A stretch of 64,000 nt of DNA from Larix kaempferi (taxonomy: Eukaryota > Streptophyta > Pinopsida > Pinales > Pinaceae): positions 23,313,501-23,377,500 of the forward strand of contig BSBM01000047.1 of the NCBI GenBank assembly GCA_027924585.1, in the 5' to 3' direction. Numbering within the stretch: position 1 is the stretch's first letter; the number at the start of each line of letters is the position of its first letter. Below, in pieces: positions 23,741 through 35,562 of the stretch. Under the pieces are notes generated by a model that did no database searches, was not told where the DNA came from, and was given only the letters and a program-made list of their open reading frames with translations. A program made the position numbers and the translations under genes.

Positions 23741-25445
23741 TTTATTAATAATTTGAGAATTGAAAATGAATTTGAATAGTTATCATTCTTATTTTTAATA
23801 TAGCTTTTTTTTATTAATTTTTTATCATTGATTTTTGTATCATATTTTATTTTATCTTTAATTTTAATAATTTTAACTTTTCATTTATTTAATTTTATTT
23901 TTCATTTTTTTTATTCAAAATTTAAATTTTATTAAACAAAAAATTGTGATTATTTGTATATAGTGATGTACAAATCTTATGAATTGAATATATTATGTAA
24001 TCTAATCATATCTTTTGATTCTCCAAAGTAAAATTTCTTTAACGTTTCAAAATTACAAAAAATAATAATGAACATAACATACAAAGTAAGAAACACTTGT
24101 TAACAATATTTGTATGTGAATCTTATCACTATTAAATATTCATAAATTTAACTTTATTATAAATGATTTCCATTACCTCAAATTAATTGTTGACTAAAGT
24201 AATTTAACAATTATTATTAGAAATATCTATTTATAAAAATATTTTAAAAAATAAAAATTATAAATTTTCACTTACCAATCAACTTGTTATTATTGATTTG
24301 AATTTAGACAAAATAATTATAAACTAAAATATTTAAAAACAGTTTTAGTTATTATTGATTTGAATTTAATCAGAATAATCATAAACTAAAATATTTAAAA
24401 CATAAAATATTTAAAAATAATTTTAATTAGAAATATGTATTTTATGAATACATCAATCCCACTCAACACAAAATAAAAACCTTCACATGTATTTCTTTGT
24501 ATGAATATTAAGAATTTTTATAATTTATTTGACCTTCACATGTGTTTGTTTGTATTCAATAATCAATGAATATTAATCATTTTAATAATTTATATTCAAA
24601 AAATTTGGTTAAATAGTATCATTTTTCTAATTAAAGATTTTAAAAAGAATATATTAACCATTTTTATAATTTATATTCAAATAATTTGGATGAATAGTAT
24701 CATTTTTCTAATTAAAGATTTAGAAAAAAGTTAGAATATCTTTTGTAATATAACTCATTATCATAGAAATTAATATTAAGATAAAAATGCTTTTACTTTT
24801 AAAGATATTAATTTAAAACATTAATGTTTATTTAGAAATATAAAAAATATATAATATTTTAAAAAAAATATTGTTAAATATATATTTCACTTTTTTTTTA
24901 ACTTGAAATGTGATTTCAAAAAAATTCATATAATCTTTTTTTATTTCAATAAAACATCTAAATCTCAAATTAATATAAAAAAATAATCACTTAAGAAAAT
25001 TAATTTTATTTAATCAAAATAATTTTATGTATTCTAAACATTACCCTATAAAATGAAAATATAAAAGCAATGATTTTGATTAATAAAAAATTATTTAAAT
25101 CAAATCTAACTAATTCATTAAGTTAAAGTGTAAGTAGATATCTGTGAGTTATAGTTTCTTAGATTAAAAACCACTTTCACAAATCACAAAAATTCTAACA
25201 AATAAAAAAAATTATTTAATAAAAATGATGTTATTAAAAATATTCACACAAATTCTAAGAAACAAAAAAATTATTTAATAAAAATGATGTTATTAAAGAT
25301 ATTTTAGTTTAAATATTTTTCATCTTAACATCACCTCATATACGTGGTGTCAAAAGATAGTTGTCTTTCTGAATCATATGTCTACATCATGACATAATGC
25401 TCCTTTCCTATATGTCTAAATCATGACTAAGAATGCCATGGTAGG
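23741..25445. repeat. AT-rich dispersed repeat, copy 1
   Basis: This aligns in the same orientation with 29590-30790. Shared landmarks are AATAATTTGAGAATTGAAAA at the start and CACCTCATATACGTGGTG plus CATATGTCTACATCATG near the end. There is no coding capacity. The repeat class is unknown. Confidence 0.8.
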
Positions 25446-26328
25446 CCATTCAATAAAATAAGAGTCAACGATAGGTCCTCTAAAAAGATTAATTTCACGT
25501 ATTGTTTCCGAATGTTATGTTTTCATTTCAATTTAGTGCAATGATTCTCAATTTAAACTACCAAGCCAAGTCATACACCTGGCAGTCAAGTTTACGATTA
25601 ATAGGCACCATACAAATGTTGAAGTTTCTTAGTCAAAAACTTTATATTTTCATTTATTGCAAGTCTGTTTGGTGCTAAAAGTTAAACCAAAAATTATGCT
25701 CATCGTTGTGCTCCATTCATTGTCCTAACCACTATGTGGTGCCCTATCTTAGTCAAAAATCTTGGTCGTCGTTCATTGCCCTAGTCACAACGCTTCTTGG
25801 TTGTTTTTTTGTTGAAAACTCTCCGGTCATAAGAGCAAGTTTCTTATGTGTATATGTAAACAAAATTTGATTGCAAGACAACCAAATGGTTTATGAGATG
25901 GTTCTTGTTTATGGGACAAGGAATTTCATATAAGGAAAAGTAGGGACTATTTCATAGAAGGAAACACACTACTTCATAGAAGGAAACACACATTTTTAAT
26001 TATTAAAATCATTCAAGTTGTACGTTATTGTATGTATTTAGACAAAACCTAACCACTTCAATCAATGTCAATCAATGTTAGTGGTCCTCAATGGAGTAAA
26101 CCTATAAATCAAACATCTCTCAGTCAATCAAAACAATTTAAAATCATGCTCATAAACCAAAAGTTTGACATTTTTCATTCAAACATCTTGTTAATTAACT
26201 TCTTTTTTAATTTTATTAAGTCCTTTATATTTAAAATTAAAATTTTCATTTTTTCTTTCTTTTATCTGATGTGCAAGATTAAAATGAGTTAAAACTATAT
26301 CTATATATTCATTAATGGTGTAGGAGAA
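25446..26328. other. Unannotated AT-rich sequence
   Basis: I see no supported feature. The short open frame at 26065-26292 is AT-rich and has no recognisable motif. Confidence 0.4.
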
Positions 26329-27425
26329 CGAATAACCTTTTGGCTTGTGAAATTTTTATAGGTAGTTTATTTTCGGAGACTCTGGGGAATTTCTGAGAAG
26401 ATGTTAGGGTTTGGGAAATTTCTGAAAACCCTTGTTGGAGGCTAGGGAGTTGTATGCAGTTAGACTTGGAGTCAAGTTGATCAGATCCAATTGGGCTAGT
26501 ATCAACCAAGAAAAAAAAATGGGAAAAATATTTTTTCTGCTGCTATAATCAACTATGTTTCTGATCTAGGTTTTTTCAGTAATTATCCTGAATTTCTTCC
26601 TGATGTGATTTCTATTATATACTATTTTTTTTTTATTGATTTAGCATTTTGTGTTTCACGGTTGTGGAGACTAGACTTCTTCTCCCAAGATTGTTGTGGA
26701 TGATTTTGTATTTGTGGCAAAATATTATTAATAATATTTTGCATTATACTTTTACTCCACACAAAGCGTGGATGTGACAGCTCTGTAGGTTTGATCAGAA
26801 CTGATTGGCTTTTTGGACGTGTGGGTACTTTTCAAATGACCAGATTAACCAATGGATCCCGTTACTCCTACATGCAAATCGGGGTTGAATAACCCTAATC
26901 CTTTGGATTTTTGTGAGGCACGGCAAAGCAGACTCTCTGATGTAGACATTGTACAGATTGGCGAGGATTCTGATATTTTTGGTCATGGTGTGCAGTGTGT
27001 ATCAAAGGGAAGGATCAAAGGGGAAATAACCCGCGATGGAGAAGACTAAAAGCATATAAGGAAAAAGATGGTTTGGAGAGATTCGTTTTGGGTAAAGATG
27101 TAAATGTGGACAGGGTCGAGATGCTGTCCAAACACGCTATAATCAGACGTATTGAGTTTGCAAAAGTAAACATTATGGAGCTATTGGATTGGGTCAATAA
27201 ACAATGGGTTCCTATGTATGGTTATGCACCGAGGGTAAACCTTCTTATCAATGGATGGATCATATTCATCTTTCCGAATACTGATCATATTGAAGCGATT
27301 ATGAAGGGCATATGGTTAGTGAAAGATGGGTCGCTTATTCTCAAGCAATGGCGCAGGGGCTTTGACCCAGCAAGGGAAAGACAAACAAAGTATAATTTGT
27401 GGATGTTATTGCCTGGGTTCAAATT
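26329..27425 (+). pseudogene. LINE 5' region and ORF1 (DUF4283-like) fragment, copy A
   Basis: It begins with the same 5' sequence as 36601 (ATAACCTTTTGGCTTGTGAA). From about 26850 it encodes the LINE ORF1 nucleic-acid-binding protein: NGWIIFIFPNTDHIEAIMKG, IWLVKDGSLILKQW and MLLPGF, the F-x-F...W...L-x-L-x2-W pattern of DUF4283-like ORF1 proteins. The frame shifts near 27040. Similarity to the second copy (37680) ends at about 27420, only about 450 bp upstream of the VQ gene's TATA box. The element is therefore truncated here. Confidence 0.85.
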
Positions 27426-27967
27426 GTGTCTTCCATGAATTGAGTTGGCTTGCAACAGATTTAACCATTGATCATGCCCAAGAACTTGTGAACAAAATCC
27501 ACTCCGGTAATGTAGAAACTTCATCTAGGATTGCGTTTGTGTCATAGTAACTAAGGTAAACCCTAGCCTCCTACAGATGAGATATCCTTTACGGTCATCT
27601 TCCTCCCAACTTACATCATTATTATTGGTGGTCTTGATGTTATTATTAAAAACAAAGGATTGTGCCTTTGTGGCATCATTTCAATGGATGTGTTTGGATG
27701 GGGAAATTGTACTCAAGCAGGACAATAGAGTGATCATTTGGTATTACACCTCCACAAGGATTTGACGAAAATAAAATCGCCAGATTCTTATTAACTAAAA
27801 CTAACGTTCCCAATTCTAATACATTCATTACCGGAGGCAGTCAACGCTACAGTTACCAACATTACCTCACAAATTGTATAAATACAATATAAGTCGCCAA
27901 TGGCACACAGCACGGCATTTCAATTTGTGTGTGTAGATTAACCATTACGCGAAGATCAGCTTCGAAA
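27426..27967 (+). promoter_or_regulatory. Upstream region of the VQ gene with TATA box
   Basis: A canonical TATAAATA lies at 27877-27884, about 84 bp before the chosen ATG, leaving room for a short leader. A TTGAC word, the core of the WRKY-binding W-box, is at 27762-27766. This is a common word, so its role is only a suggestion, although VQ proteins are WRKY partners. The LINE fragment ends at about 27425, so the promoter may include transposon-flanking DNA. Confidence 0.55.
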
Positions 27968-28450
27968 ATGGGTGTCACAACCCGGGTTCTCGCAGCAGGC
28001 GTAGATCATGAAATAAAGAAGAAACAGCCGAGAGATTCGAATGTGAGTCCGGCCACAGTTGGATTAATAAAGAAGAAACGGTGCAGACATTCGAGTGAGG
28101 TGAGTCGAAAGGTTACAGTTGTGATGACAGACCCATACAGTTTCCAGGCAGAGGTGCAGAAGTTCACAGGAATGCCCATCACTTCATCCGAGAGGGCGCC
28201 TTTGCTCTTCAAGCCCACGGCGCACCGACCAGAAATTAATGTACCAGTGACCACCTTCCCTGCTCTATCTTCAGTGCTCACGAATTCTACATATTGTTGT
28301 AATCTCCCACCTTTATCTCATCATTTTTTCAAACTTCCATTAACAGAGGATGATCTTCTGCTTAATACGACTAATTCTATGTTGCAGCAGGTCAGGTCAG
28401 GGCAATCTCAGAGTGGTCAGGGCAATCTCAGAGTAATTTTGACAACTTAA
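27968..28450 (+). CDS. VQ-motif protein, frameshifted near the C-terminus
   Basis: VQ proteins are small plant nuclear cofactors that bind WRKY transcription factors and act in defence and growth. The motif F-x3-V-Q-x2-T-G is complete at residues 59-68 (FQAEVQKFTG), preceded by RKVTVVMTDPYS. Basic clusters (EIKKK, KKKRCR) could serve for nuclear import. The ATG at 27968 sits in a good context (AAAATGGG), and there is no intron, as is usual for most VQ genes. The open frame is 160 codons. A 20-bp tandem duplication at 28395-28434 shifts the frame after residue 149 and ends the protein 11 residues later. In the other frame codons continue to a stop at 28564-28566, about 43 residues, acidic and Leu-rich (TDTLLFDQLLEELELT), which look like the original C-terminus. 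Confidence 0.88.
   Translation: MGVTTRVLAAGVDHEIKKKQPRDSNVSPATVGLIKKKRCRHSSEVSRKVTVVMTDPYSFQAEVQKFTGMPITSSERAPLLFKPTAHRPEINVPVTTFPALSSVLTNSTYCCNLPPLSHHFFKLPLTEDDLLLNTTNSMLQQVRSGQSQSGQGNLRVILTT
28395..28434. repeat. 20-bp tandem duplication in the VQ gene
   Basis: GGTCAGGGCAATCTCAGAGT occurs twice, at 28395-28414 and 28415-28434. Its length is not a multiple of three. With a single copy, the frame from 27968 runs to 28566. Confidence 0.98.
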
Positions 28451-28566
28451 ATTTTCATGGGTCATGGTTTCCTGCTTTCAATGATAACAAAATAAATAAT
28501 TACAAGTCTAGTGATACAGATACCTTACTGTTTGACCAGCTTTTGGAAGAATTGGAGCTCACTTAA

Positions 28567-29589
28567 AATAATGATGTAATATGAAATTTCTGTTTCCTGC
28601 TCGTTTCTCTGATGTAATATGAAATGTGTATTTTCACAAGGTTCTTTATCTAATGAAGCGATTCTACCATTGACCATTCTCAGTTTACTGTGAAGCTTCT
28701 CCGCAGACAATATTTCTCACCACAGAAATTTCAATACTCAAAAGAGTGAAGGTTTTCTTTCAAAGTTTCTTCTTCGTTAGAATAGGATTTGGAATGCATT
28801 TTTATTTTATTTTAAGTAGTTAACATCTTAGTTTTTCTAGCATCTGTGGAATGTATTCTCTGCTTTTCATATGAATAAGAAAAATATGATTTTTTTTTGG
28901 GAAAAAAAACATGATTCCACATATATAAACAAATTAATTTGAAAATTAAAATTTATTTTATTTTAAAATATTTTAATTTTATCCATTCAATTTGTATTAA
29001 TTATATAATTTCATTTTTTTTTAAATAAATATTTTATCAATTCATTATTTTTTTGGACATTTGATTGCAGATCAAAAGCTCTTCAATTAAAATTTATTTT
29101 ATTTTAATATATTTTAATTTTATCCATTCGATATGTATTAATTATATAATTTTATTTTTTTGAAAATATAATATTTTATCAATTCATTATTATTTTTTAG
29201 GGCATTTGATTGTCCATCAAGAGTTCATCATTTTTTTTTTTTGAAAAAAAATCAAGAAGTCATCTGTTCCAATCTGGTTGGGCCCTTTAATGAGAACCTA
29301 AATAATACAGAAATTTAAGATAGACACTATATAAATGTATGATGTTAAAGTTTTTATATTTGTATTATACTAAGAATTTATCCAATCTTATATTTCATCA
29401 AAATTATAGTAATTTAAGAACTTGTTTTTCTAAACCTTTTCAGCATAGAAATAAAACTCTGAAATAAATTAATAAATTTTTTATTTTCTTTCTTAAAATC
29501 TATAAATCAAAATTAATATAAATAGACATTAATATTATAAACATTATCTTAATATTATTATTAACTGATTTATAATTGAAAACAATATA
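28567..29589. other. VQ 3' flank and AT-rich tandem repeat
   Basis: GATGTAATATGAAAT occurs twice near 28573 and 28611, just after the inferred VQ stop, and may be part of the 3' UTR. From about 28942 a diverged 141-bp unit is repeated in tandem (28942-29082 and 29083-29223), rich in TTTATTTTATTTTAA words. Nothing else is visible. Confidence 0.55.
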
Positions 29590-30790
29590 ATATTTTATAG
29601 TAACATAATATTTTAAAAATTTATTAATAATTTGAAAATTGAAAACTAACTTTGAAGAATAGTTATCATTCTTATTTTTAATATATTTTTTATTAATTTT
29701 AATTAATTTCTGATCATTGATTTTTTATATCATATTTTATTGGAATGGAGGCTCAAAAGTGGAGCATTGTGGATTAATGCTGGAGACAAAAACACAAAAA
29801 TTTTCCACTCTTTTGCCTATGCAAGAAGGACAAAGAAGACCATTTGGTGTTACAGGATGCAATGCGATAGTATCATCCTATCAAAATTTTCCACTCTTTT
29901 GCCTTTGCAAGAAGGACAAAGAAGACCATTTGGTGTCACAATGGAAGGTGGTAAAAATGTTTTCAAAATTTTTCACTGAAATAGTATCATTAACCATATT
30001 AACAACAAATAATTTGGATGAATAGTATCATTTTTTAATTAAATATTGTAAAAAAGAGTATTGAAGAATTTTGCAATATAATTTATTATGAAAGAAATTA
30101 GGAGTAAGATAAAAATGTTTTCACTTAAAAGATACTAATTTAAAATATTTATGTTTATTTAGAAATATAAAAAATATATAATATTTTTTTTAAATTGATA
30201 GTTGAATATATATCTTACTCTTTTTTCAACTTGAAATGTGCTTTCAAAAAATTTCATATAATCTTTTTTATTTCAATAAACACCTAAATCTCAAATCAAT
30301 ATAAAAAAAAATCACTTAAAAAAATTAATTCTATTTAATCAAAATAATTTTATGCATTATAAACATTAATACTATTTAATCAAAATAATTTTATGCATTA
30401 TAAACATTACCACATTGGATAAAAATATAAATGCAATGATTTTGATTAATAGAAAATTATTTAAGTTAAATTTAACTAATTCATTAGATTAAAATGTGGA
30501 TAAATACTTTTAGGTCATAGTTTTTTAGACTAAAAACCACTTTCACAAGCCACAAAATTCTAACTCAAAATTCTAACTAAAAATAAATAATTATTTAATA
30601 AAACTGATATTTATTAAAAATGTTTTCCTTTAAAATGTTTTTCACCTTAACATCACCTCATATACGTGGTGCCAAAAGATAGTTATCTTTCTTAATCATA
30701 TGTCTACATCATGGCAGAATGCTCCTTTCACATATGTCTACATCATGACTAAGAATGCCATGTCTACATATGTCTACATCATGACTAAGA
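29590..30790. repeat. AT-rich dispersed repeat, copy 2
   Basis: This is the second copy of the sequence at 23741-25445. A LINE fragment at 29740-29990 interrupts the match. At the right end the word ATGTCTACATCATG is repeated three to four times (30700-30790). Confidence 0.8.
29740..29990 (+). pseudogene. LINE ORF2 linker fragment with an 86-bp tandem duplication
   Basis: The plus strand reads GALWINAGDKNTKIFHSFAY then ARRTKKTIW, the conserved plant L1 stretch between endonuclease and RT. An 86-bp segment is duplicated in tandem (about 29797-29882 and 29883-29968), shifting the frame. It is isolated inside the AT-rich repeat. The matching part of the other LINE in this window is at about 690-790. 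Confidence 0.85.
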
Positions 30791-31118
30791 ACCACAGTCT
30801 TTCCTCTCTCACGCAGCCTGGGGTGAATTGGGTTTTTTTGTTCACGTTTTCACCATTTCTCTACATTCTTCCATGCCTGGGAACTCGTTTTTGGTTAGCA
30901 CAGTGGCTGGGAGAAGAGAACCACGATTTTCTGGGGTTATAGAGGCCGTTTCTGCCCATGAAATGCCCATGGACGTTTTTCTGAAAATGATTATGCTCTT
31001 GGAGTTGTTTTCCCATTTTTCAATTTTCATTTTGGGCTTTCCCACGTTTTTCTAAACTGGTTGAAATCCCATCGTTGGGCATCCTACTGCAAAAACGCCC
31101 AGCACTTGCATTTCTGGC
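30791..31118. other. Sequence upstream of an LTR
   Basis: Less AT-rich than its left neighbour. It could be an extension of the following LTR family or another element. No gene is visible. Confidence 0.35.
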
Positions 31119-31710
31119 TGTTATGTCCCTCCCTGTTTAGTTTGAACCTGTGAGCAGGAGATTCAGGAGTGGAAAAGGACAGATTTAGCTTGATGAGCCC
31201 AATGAAGTATCCATAGCTCAATGGTTGAGCCACTAGCCTAGTAATTCACCTCTGTCCATCTCTTAGCAGCCTGAGAAACCCCACTGCTAATTGGTTTAGC
31301 TGATTCTGGTGTATTTTTGGCTATGTGAGAGCCTGCTTTCCCCTTTTCCTTGTGGAGATCATGCCCAGCTCAGGGGTGGCAGTGATGCTGAGAGATTGAG
31401 GAGCACACTGGCCTACGGTTGGGTGGAACGTTGTAGAAGCATAGCTGGTTGCTTAGGGACTACTTGGTTTAAGATAAGTATTCTCGTTTACTAATTTGAT
31501 ATTGCTTAATTGATGAATGACATGAAAATCTGGAATGTAAGATGGATGTGTAATGGAATTAAATTCTGCTGTGTTTTCAAATGTTTATGCATTTGCATAT
31601 CTCCATCTAGCAATTTATATGAATGCTTATTTGATTAAGTATGGGACTAGATGTCTAGTATTATTGTTAGTGTCCTCTCCATAGCCTTGTAGGATAGGAG
31701 GGACACTACA
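31119..31710 (+). repeat. 5' LTR of a retrotransposon
   Basis: It starts TGTTATGTCCCTCC and ends GGAGGGACACTACA, which are imperfect inverted ends. It is followed after three bases by a primer-binding site for initiator tRNA-Met. Length is 592 bp. No second LTR copy is seen in the window, so the element is truncated or rearranged. Confidence 0.75.
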
Positions 31711-31713
31711 TTT

Positions 31714-31725
31714 TGGTATCAGAGC
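31714..31725 (+). other. Primer-binding site (initiator tRNA-Met)
   Basis: TGGTATCAGAGC is the standard complement to the 3' end of plant initiator tRNA-Met, placed three bases after the LTR end. Confidence 0.9.
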
Positions 31726-31879
31726 TGCTGGTTGCAGCATTGGGCCTTCATGGGCTACCTGTCACAACTTGCAGAGGTAAGTATGCTTCCTACCCAGCAT
31801 AGGCTATTAAGAAAAATTTCAAATTTTCAAAATTTATCAAAAAAAATTTCTATGTATCTATGAGTTTTCTGCCAAAAAA

Positions 31880-32860
31880 AAACTGAGCCGACAGAAAAAC
31901 TCGGCAAGTTGTTCCACAACGTGGCAGGAAATCAATAAGTTCGCTGAAACTGTGGAAGAACTTAGCGAGTTGTTCCGCAACGGCAGAAAAACTCGGCAAG
32001 TTAGCCCAAAGTTGCGGAAGTGCCCGGGGAAGGGAAGAAAAATTTCAAAAAAATTTCTAAGTGTTTTCGGCGGTCGGACTCGGTGAGTTGGCCTGAAATG
32101 GTAGAAGAACTCGGCAAGTTGGCCAAAATTTGTGGAAGTGCCCTGGGAAGGGAAGAAAAATTTCAAAAAAATTTCTAAGTGTTTTCGGCGGCCGGACTCA
32201 GCAAGTTGGCCCGAAACTGCAGAAGGACTCGGCAAGTTGTTCCGCAACGCAAAAAACAAATCAATAAGTTCGGCGGAAAGATGGAAAAAAAATTTCGGAA
32301 GAACTTGGCGAGTTGCTCCGAAACAGTGAGAGAACTCGGCGAGTTGCTCCAAAACAATGGGAGAACCCAGCAAGATGGTTCGAAACAGCGGAAGGTTTTT
32401 CTAAGTGTTTTTCGGCGTCCAAGAGAAATTTCGGAAGAACTTGGCGAGTTTCTCTGAAACAGTGGGAGAACTCGGCGAGTTGCTCCGAAACAGCGAGAGA
32501 ACTCAGCAAGATGGTCCGAAACGGCGAAAGGTTTTTCTAAGTATTTTTCGGCGTCCAAGAGAAATTTCGGAAGAACTTGGCGAGTTGCTCTGAAACAGCA
32601 GGAGAACTCGGCGAGTTGCTCCGAAACAGCAGGATAACTCAACAAGATGGTCCGAAATGGCAAAAGGTTTTTCTAAATATTTTTCGGCGTCCAAGAGAAA
32701 ATTTCGGAAGAACTCGGCAAGTCGCCCCGCAACGACGGAAGGACTCAGCAAGTTGGTCCGCAATGGATCGGAAGGAAAAACTGAGTCTTCGACAGGAAGA
32801 ATTTGGCGAGTTGGCCCGAAACAGGTTGGAAGAACTCGCTGAGTTGCTCCGAAACAAGGA
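31880..32860. repeat. Array of about 19 palindromic ACTCGGCGAGTT-type motifs
   Basis: The core AACTCGGCGAGTT, with variants such as ACTCGGCAAGTT, recurs roughly every 31 bases. These are grouped in a higher unit of 136 bp whose landmark TTTTTCGGCGTCCAAGAG recurs near 32408, 32544 and 32680. The array is open in several frames on both strands, so it could encode repeats such as EELGELLRN, but I see no independent sign of coding. It lies in the internal region of the LTR element, after the primer-binding site. Confidence 0.88.
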
Positions 32861-33112
32861 ATTTTGGCCATTTTTCAGAGAGATTTTTCATGCACCAAAA
32901 GTTGAAAAATGCCATGGAACTTGTGCACCAGATTGCGCGAAATTGAAGGTTTTACAAAAAAAAAAAAAAAAAAACGAGGGCCCTGCAAGGGGGCAAGCCC
33001 CCTTGACCCCCGTCGTCCCCCCGAGACAGTCATTGAAAGTGTGAAATGCACTCTTGGGATGAGGAGCACGGATTGCATAAAGGGTGGTGGAATTCTCAGC
33101 AAGAGAAATTGG
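32861..33112 (+). other. Poly(A) tract and GC-rich palindrome
   Basis: A run of 19 A residues at 32956-32974 is followed by a GC-rich, self-complementary block (GCAAGGGGGCAAGCCCCCTTG at about 32986-33006). Similar GC-rich foldbacks occur in plant LTR elements, and one is at 9845-9903. No gene. Confidence 0.6.
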
Positions 33113-35200
33113 TTGTGATATCCATTATGGAAGATGAAAGGGGAAAATTCCTCACCTTAAAACTAATTCTGTTTATAGCATAAGAATTGCATATTGGAAA
33201 ACAGTAAGAATGAATGATTGCATATATGTATATGTTGAATTGTTAATTCATGATAATATCATAGCTAATGATTGCTTGTATGCTCGATAGGGAAGCCAAG
33301 GAAAGGATTAGCTATGATGTGGATGAGGAAATCCATGACAGAATGAGGAATTGGGAAGAATTCCTTAACTCCTCTCTCGCTATCGTATTTATTTACTGGA
33401 AAATTATGGCATAAGGATGCTGGAAATGCAAGAGAGTAATAGATTAAAAATAAATATTGCATGATGCATGTGAAAATGTTTGTGCATGTATATGATATTA
33501 CATCTTGGTAAAATAGTGAGGTTTTACATATGCAATGAGCCACTTAAGATAGTCATTGTGGCTGCTAATAAGTAGTTATGTTCACATTGGTCATAGGATC
33601 AAATACAAATGAAGCATGGTTGAAGATGTGGATGATGATTGTTGCATACGACCAATAACCGTATGAGGAAGGGATGGTGTAACAAATCTATGATCATGAG
33701 GTTGGAAAAAGGACTGTGTAGCCTTGGTAAGAGGCCAACTGATCAGGTAACCTCAAGTGATGTAAATGACAGCCATGCAGGTAATGGTTATTGGTGCATA
33801 AATTGCATGAATGTTGAAGGAGGATTTGGTAAGATCCCTTCAACTATGTTTGAATTATGTTGAACGCATAGTACTCATAACTTAATGCAAGGTAGCATTG
33901 AGGAAATGTGCATTAATATATTATGCACAATCTTGTGGTTATGCATTGAGTGAATGCACATTAAAAGATTATGTGAGTGATGTAAATGTGCATGCATAGG
34001 TATAGGTGCACATGATGAGATGCATTGTGAGAATGCATGATTGTGATGTATGTTTCATTGCAATTAGATAATAGATGGAATGGTGAACTATTATCAATCT
34101 TAAGAGCAAGAGAATAATTGCATAAAATGATGAAATCGAACCATGCAACTCTAGTATGGTAATAATTCACAGGAAGTAGATTGTTTTGGTGATATTAAAA
34201 TGCTTCAATGACTGTGGCAGCAATGAAATTTTATATGCATAGAAACTTACAAAGCATTTGGCTGGTTGAAGTTTCAGATTTCAGGTAGATTGTTTTGGGC
34301 ATGGCAAATATGGATAAGTCCATGATGAAGATTGGAATCTACCATGAACAAGAGCCAAACGATATAAGAACAGGCTCATGGCTAAGCAAATCAATTTCTG
34401 AAGACACATTGTAGGAAGACCAAGAGTGATGGTCTGCCAAAGCCAAACCAGATGAGAAAGACCCCATGCTTTGGAAATGGGTTTCGGGTGAAACGCCATT
34501 GATAATGTCTCAGCCAAACCGCATGTCGGTAAACCATGAAAGTGAGATGGTAAAGCTATGCCCAAAAGGCATGTGAGACACATCTGCAAAATGAATGAGT
34601 ATTCTGTGACCCTAGACAGGAACATGCATGTATAAATTATTAGGGTTAATATGCAGAGCATGCTCTATCTTATTTATATTATTGCAAACTGCTTGAGTAT
34701 GATTAGGGCCTACATGGCGCTCATCGGAAAGGGGGTGCAGACCTTTTCTAGTGCTGGGTCATGATAGGGTTTTCAATATTGACTACACCTTAAGCGAATG
34801 GACACATTCCTGGTGTTTCAATACTTGGTAGTGAATGATATGGAATGTGGTTAAGAATTGAACAGCAATACTGATGAGCTTGTTTATCCTTCTTGTATTG
34901 TCAGCCTACACAGATGCAGATTGATACTGCACATTAAAGGGAAAAGTGAAGAAGGGTACGCAAAGGGATTGTATGGGAATTGGCAACCTTTCTATGCTCA
35001 CGTGAAATATTACCAGAAGGGATGGACAGGCCTGAAGAGCTGTGTAATAAGAGAAGGTATCATCCTTGTGTGAGTAGGGGTCATGTTAACCTGCAGTCAA
35101 GAAAGTCACCTGTCAAGTTCCTAAAAGGAACCACCGATTTGCAAAAGAGAAGGAGTGGCGTCCTTGTATAAATGAAGAGTTGATGTGTGTTAAGGGTTAC
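33113..35200. other. Unclassified repeat-like sequence
   Basis: It begins TGTGATATCC, which resembles the LTR start at 57514 but without further matching. Many short open frames occur on both strands, and none shows a known motif. GCATG- and TGCAT-rich around 33880-34060. Confidence 0.35.
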
Positions 35201-35482
35201 GGTGCAAGAAGGTGTGGTGACATTGGTAAAGGCATAAAATATCTACTGGTACAACAGTGGGAGGGTGGGCACCGAGGACTGACTGAAAACCATGAGATGC
35301 ATATAGCTCCATAGTAGAGCCTTGACCTATAATGGTCAGATGGTACAAGAAGGTGTGGTGGCATTAGTAAAGGCATAAAATCTCTAATGGGACAGCAGTG
35401 GGAGGGCGGGCGCCAAGGACTGACTGAAAACCCTGAGATGCCTACGGCTCCATAGTAGAGCCTTGACCTATAATGGTCGGTC
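35201..35482. repeat. 141-bp tandem duplication
   Basis: Two diverged units (35201-35341 and 35342-35482) share AAGAAGGTGTGGTG, ACAGTGGGAGGG or close variants, and CCATAGTAGAGCCTTGACC. Confidence 0.93.
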
Positions 35483-35562
35483 ATGCAGTTTCCTTCCATT
35501 GGTAGATGACCCAGAAGAATGTGCTGGCTCGGAACTGGAAAGGGCCAACCAGGTATGGGACT

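Noticed and set aside
27929-27967. Extension of the VQ protein upstream of 27968.
   Set aside because: The frame is open but begins with GTG. The first ATG, in a good context, is at 27968.
31208-31260. A-box-like TAGCTCAATGGTTGAGC, suggesting a tRNA.
   Set aside because: No B box follows at the right distance and no cloverleaf can be drawn. It lies inside an LTR.
31858-33044. Long overlapping frames on both strands read as proteins with EELGELLRN-like repeats.
   Set aside because: They follow from the repeat period and GC-rich motif, and all are open in more than one frame. Treated as a repeat array.
33113-33140. TGTGATATCC as the start of another LTR.
   Set aside because: Similarity to 57514 ends after ten bases, and no matching end or target duplication was found.
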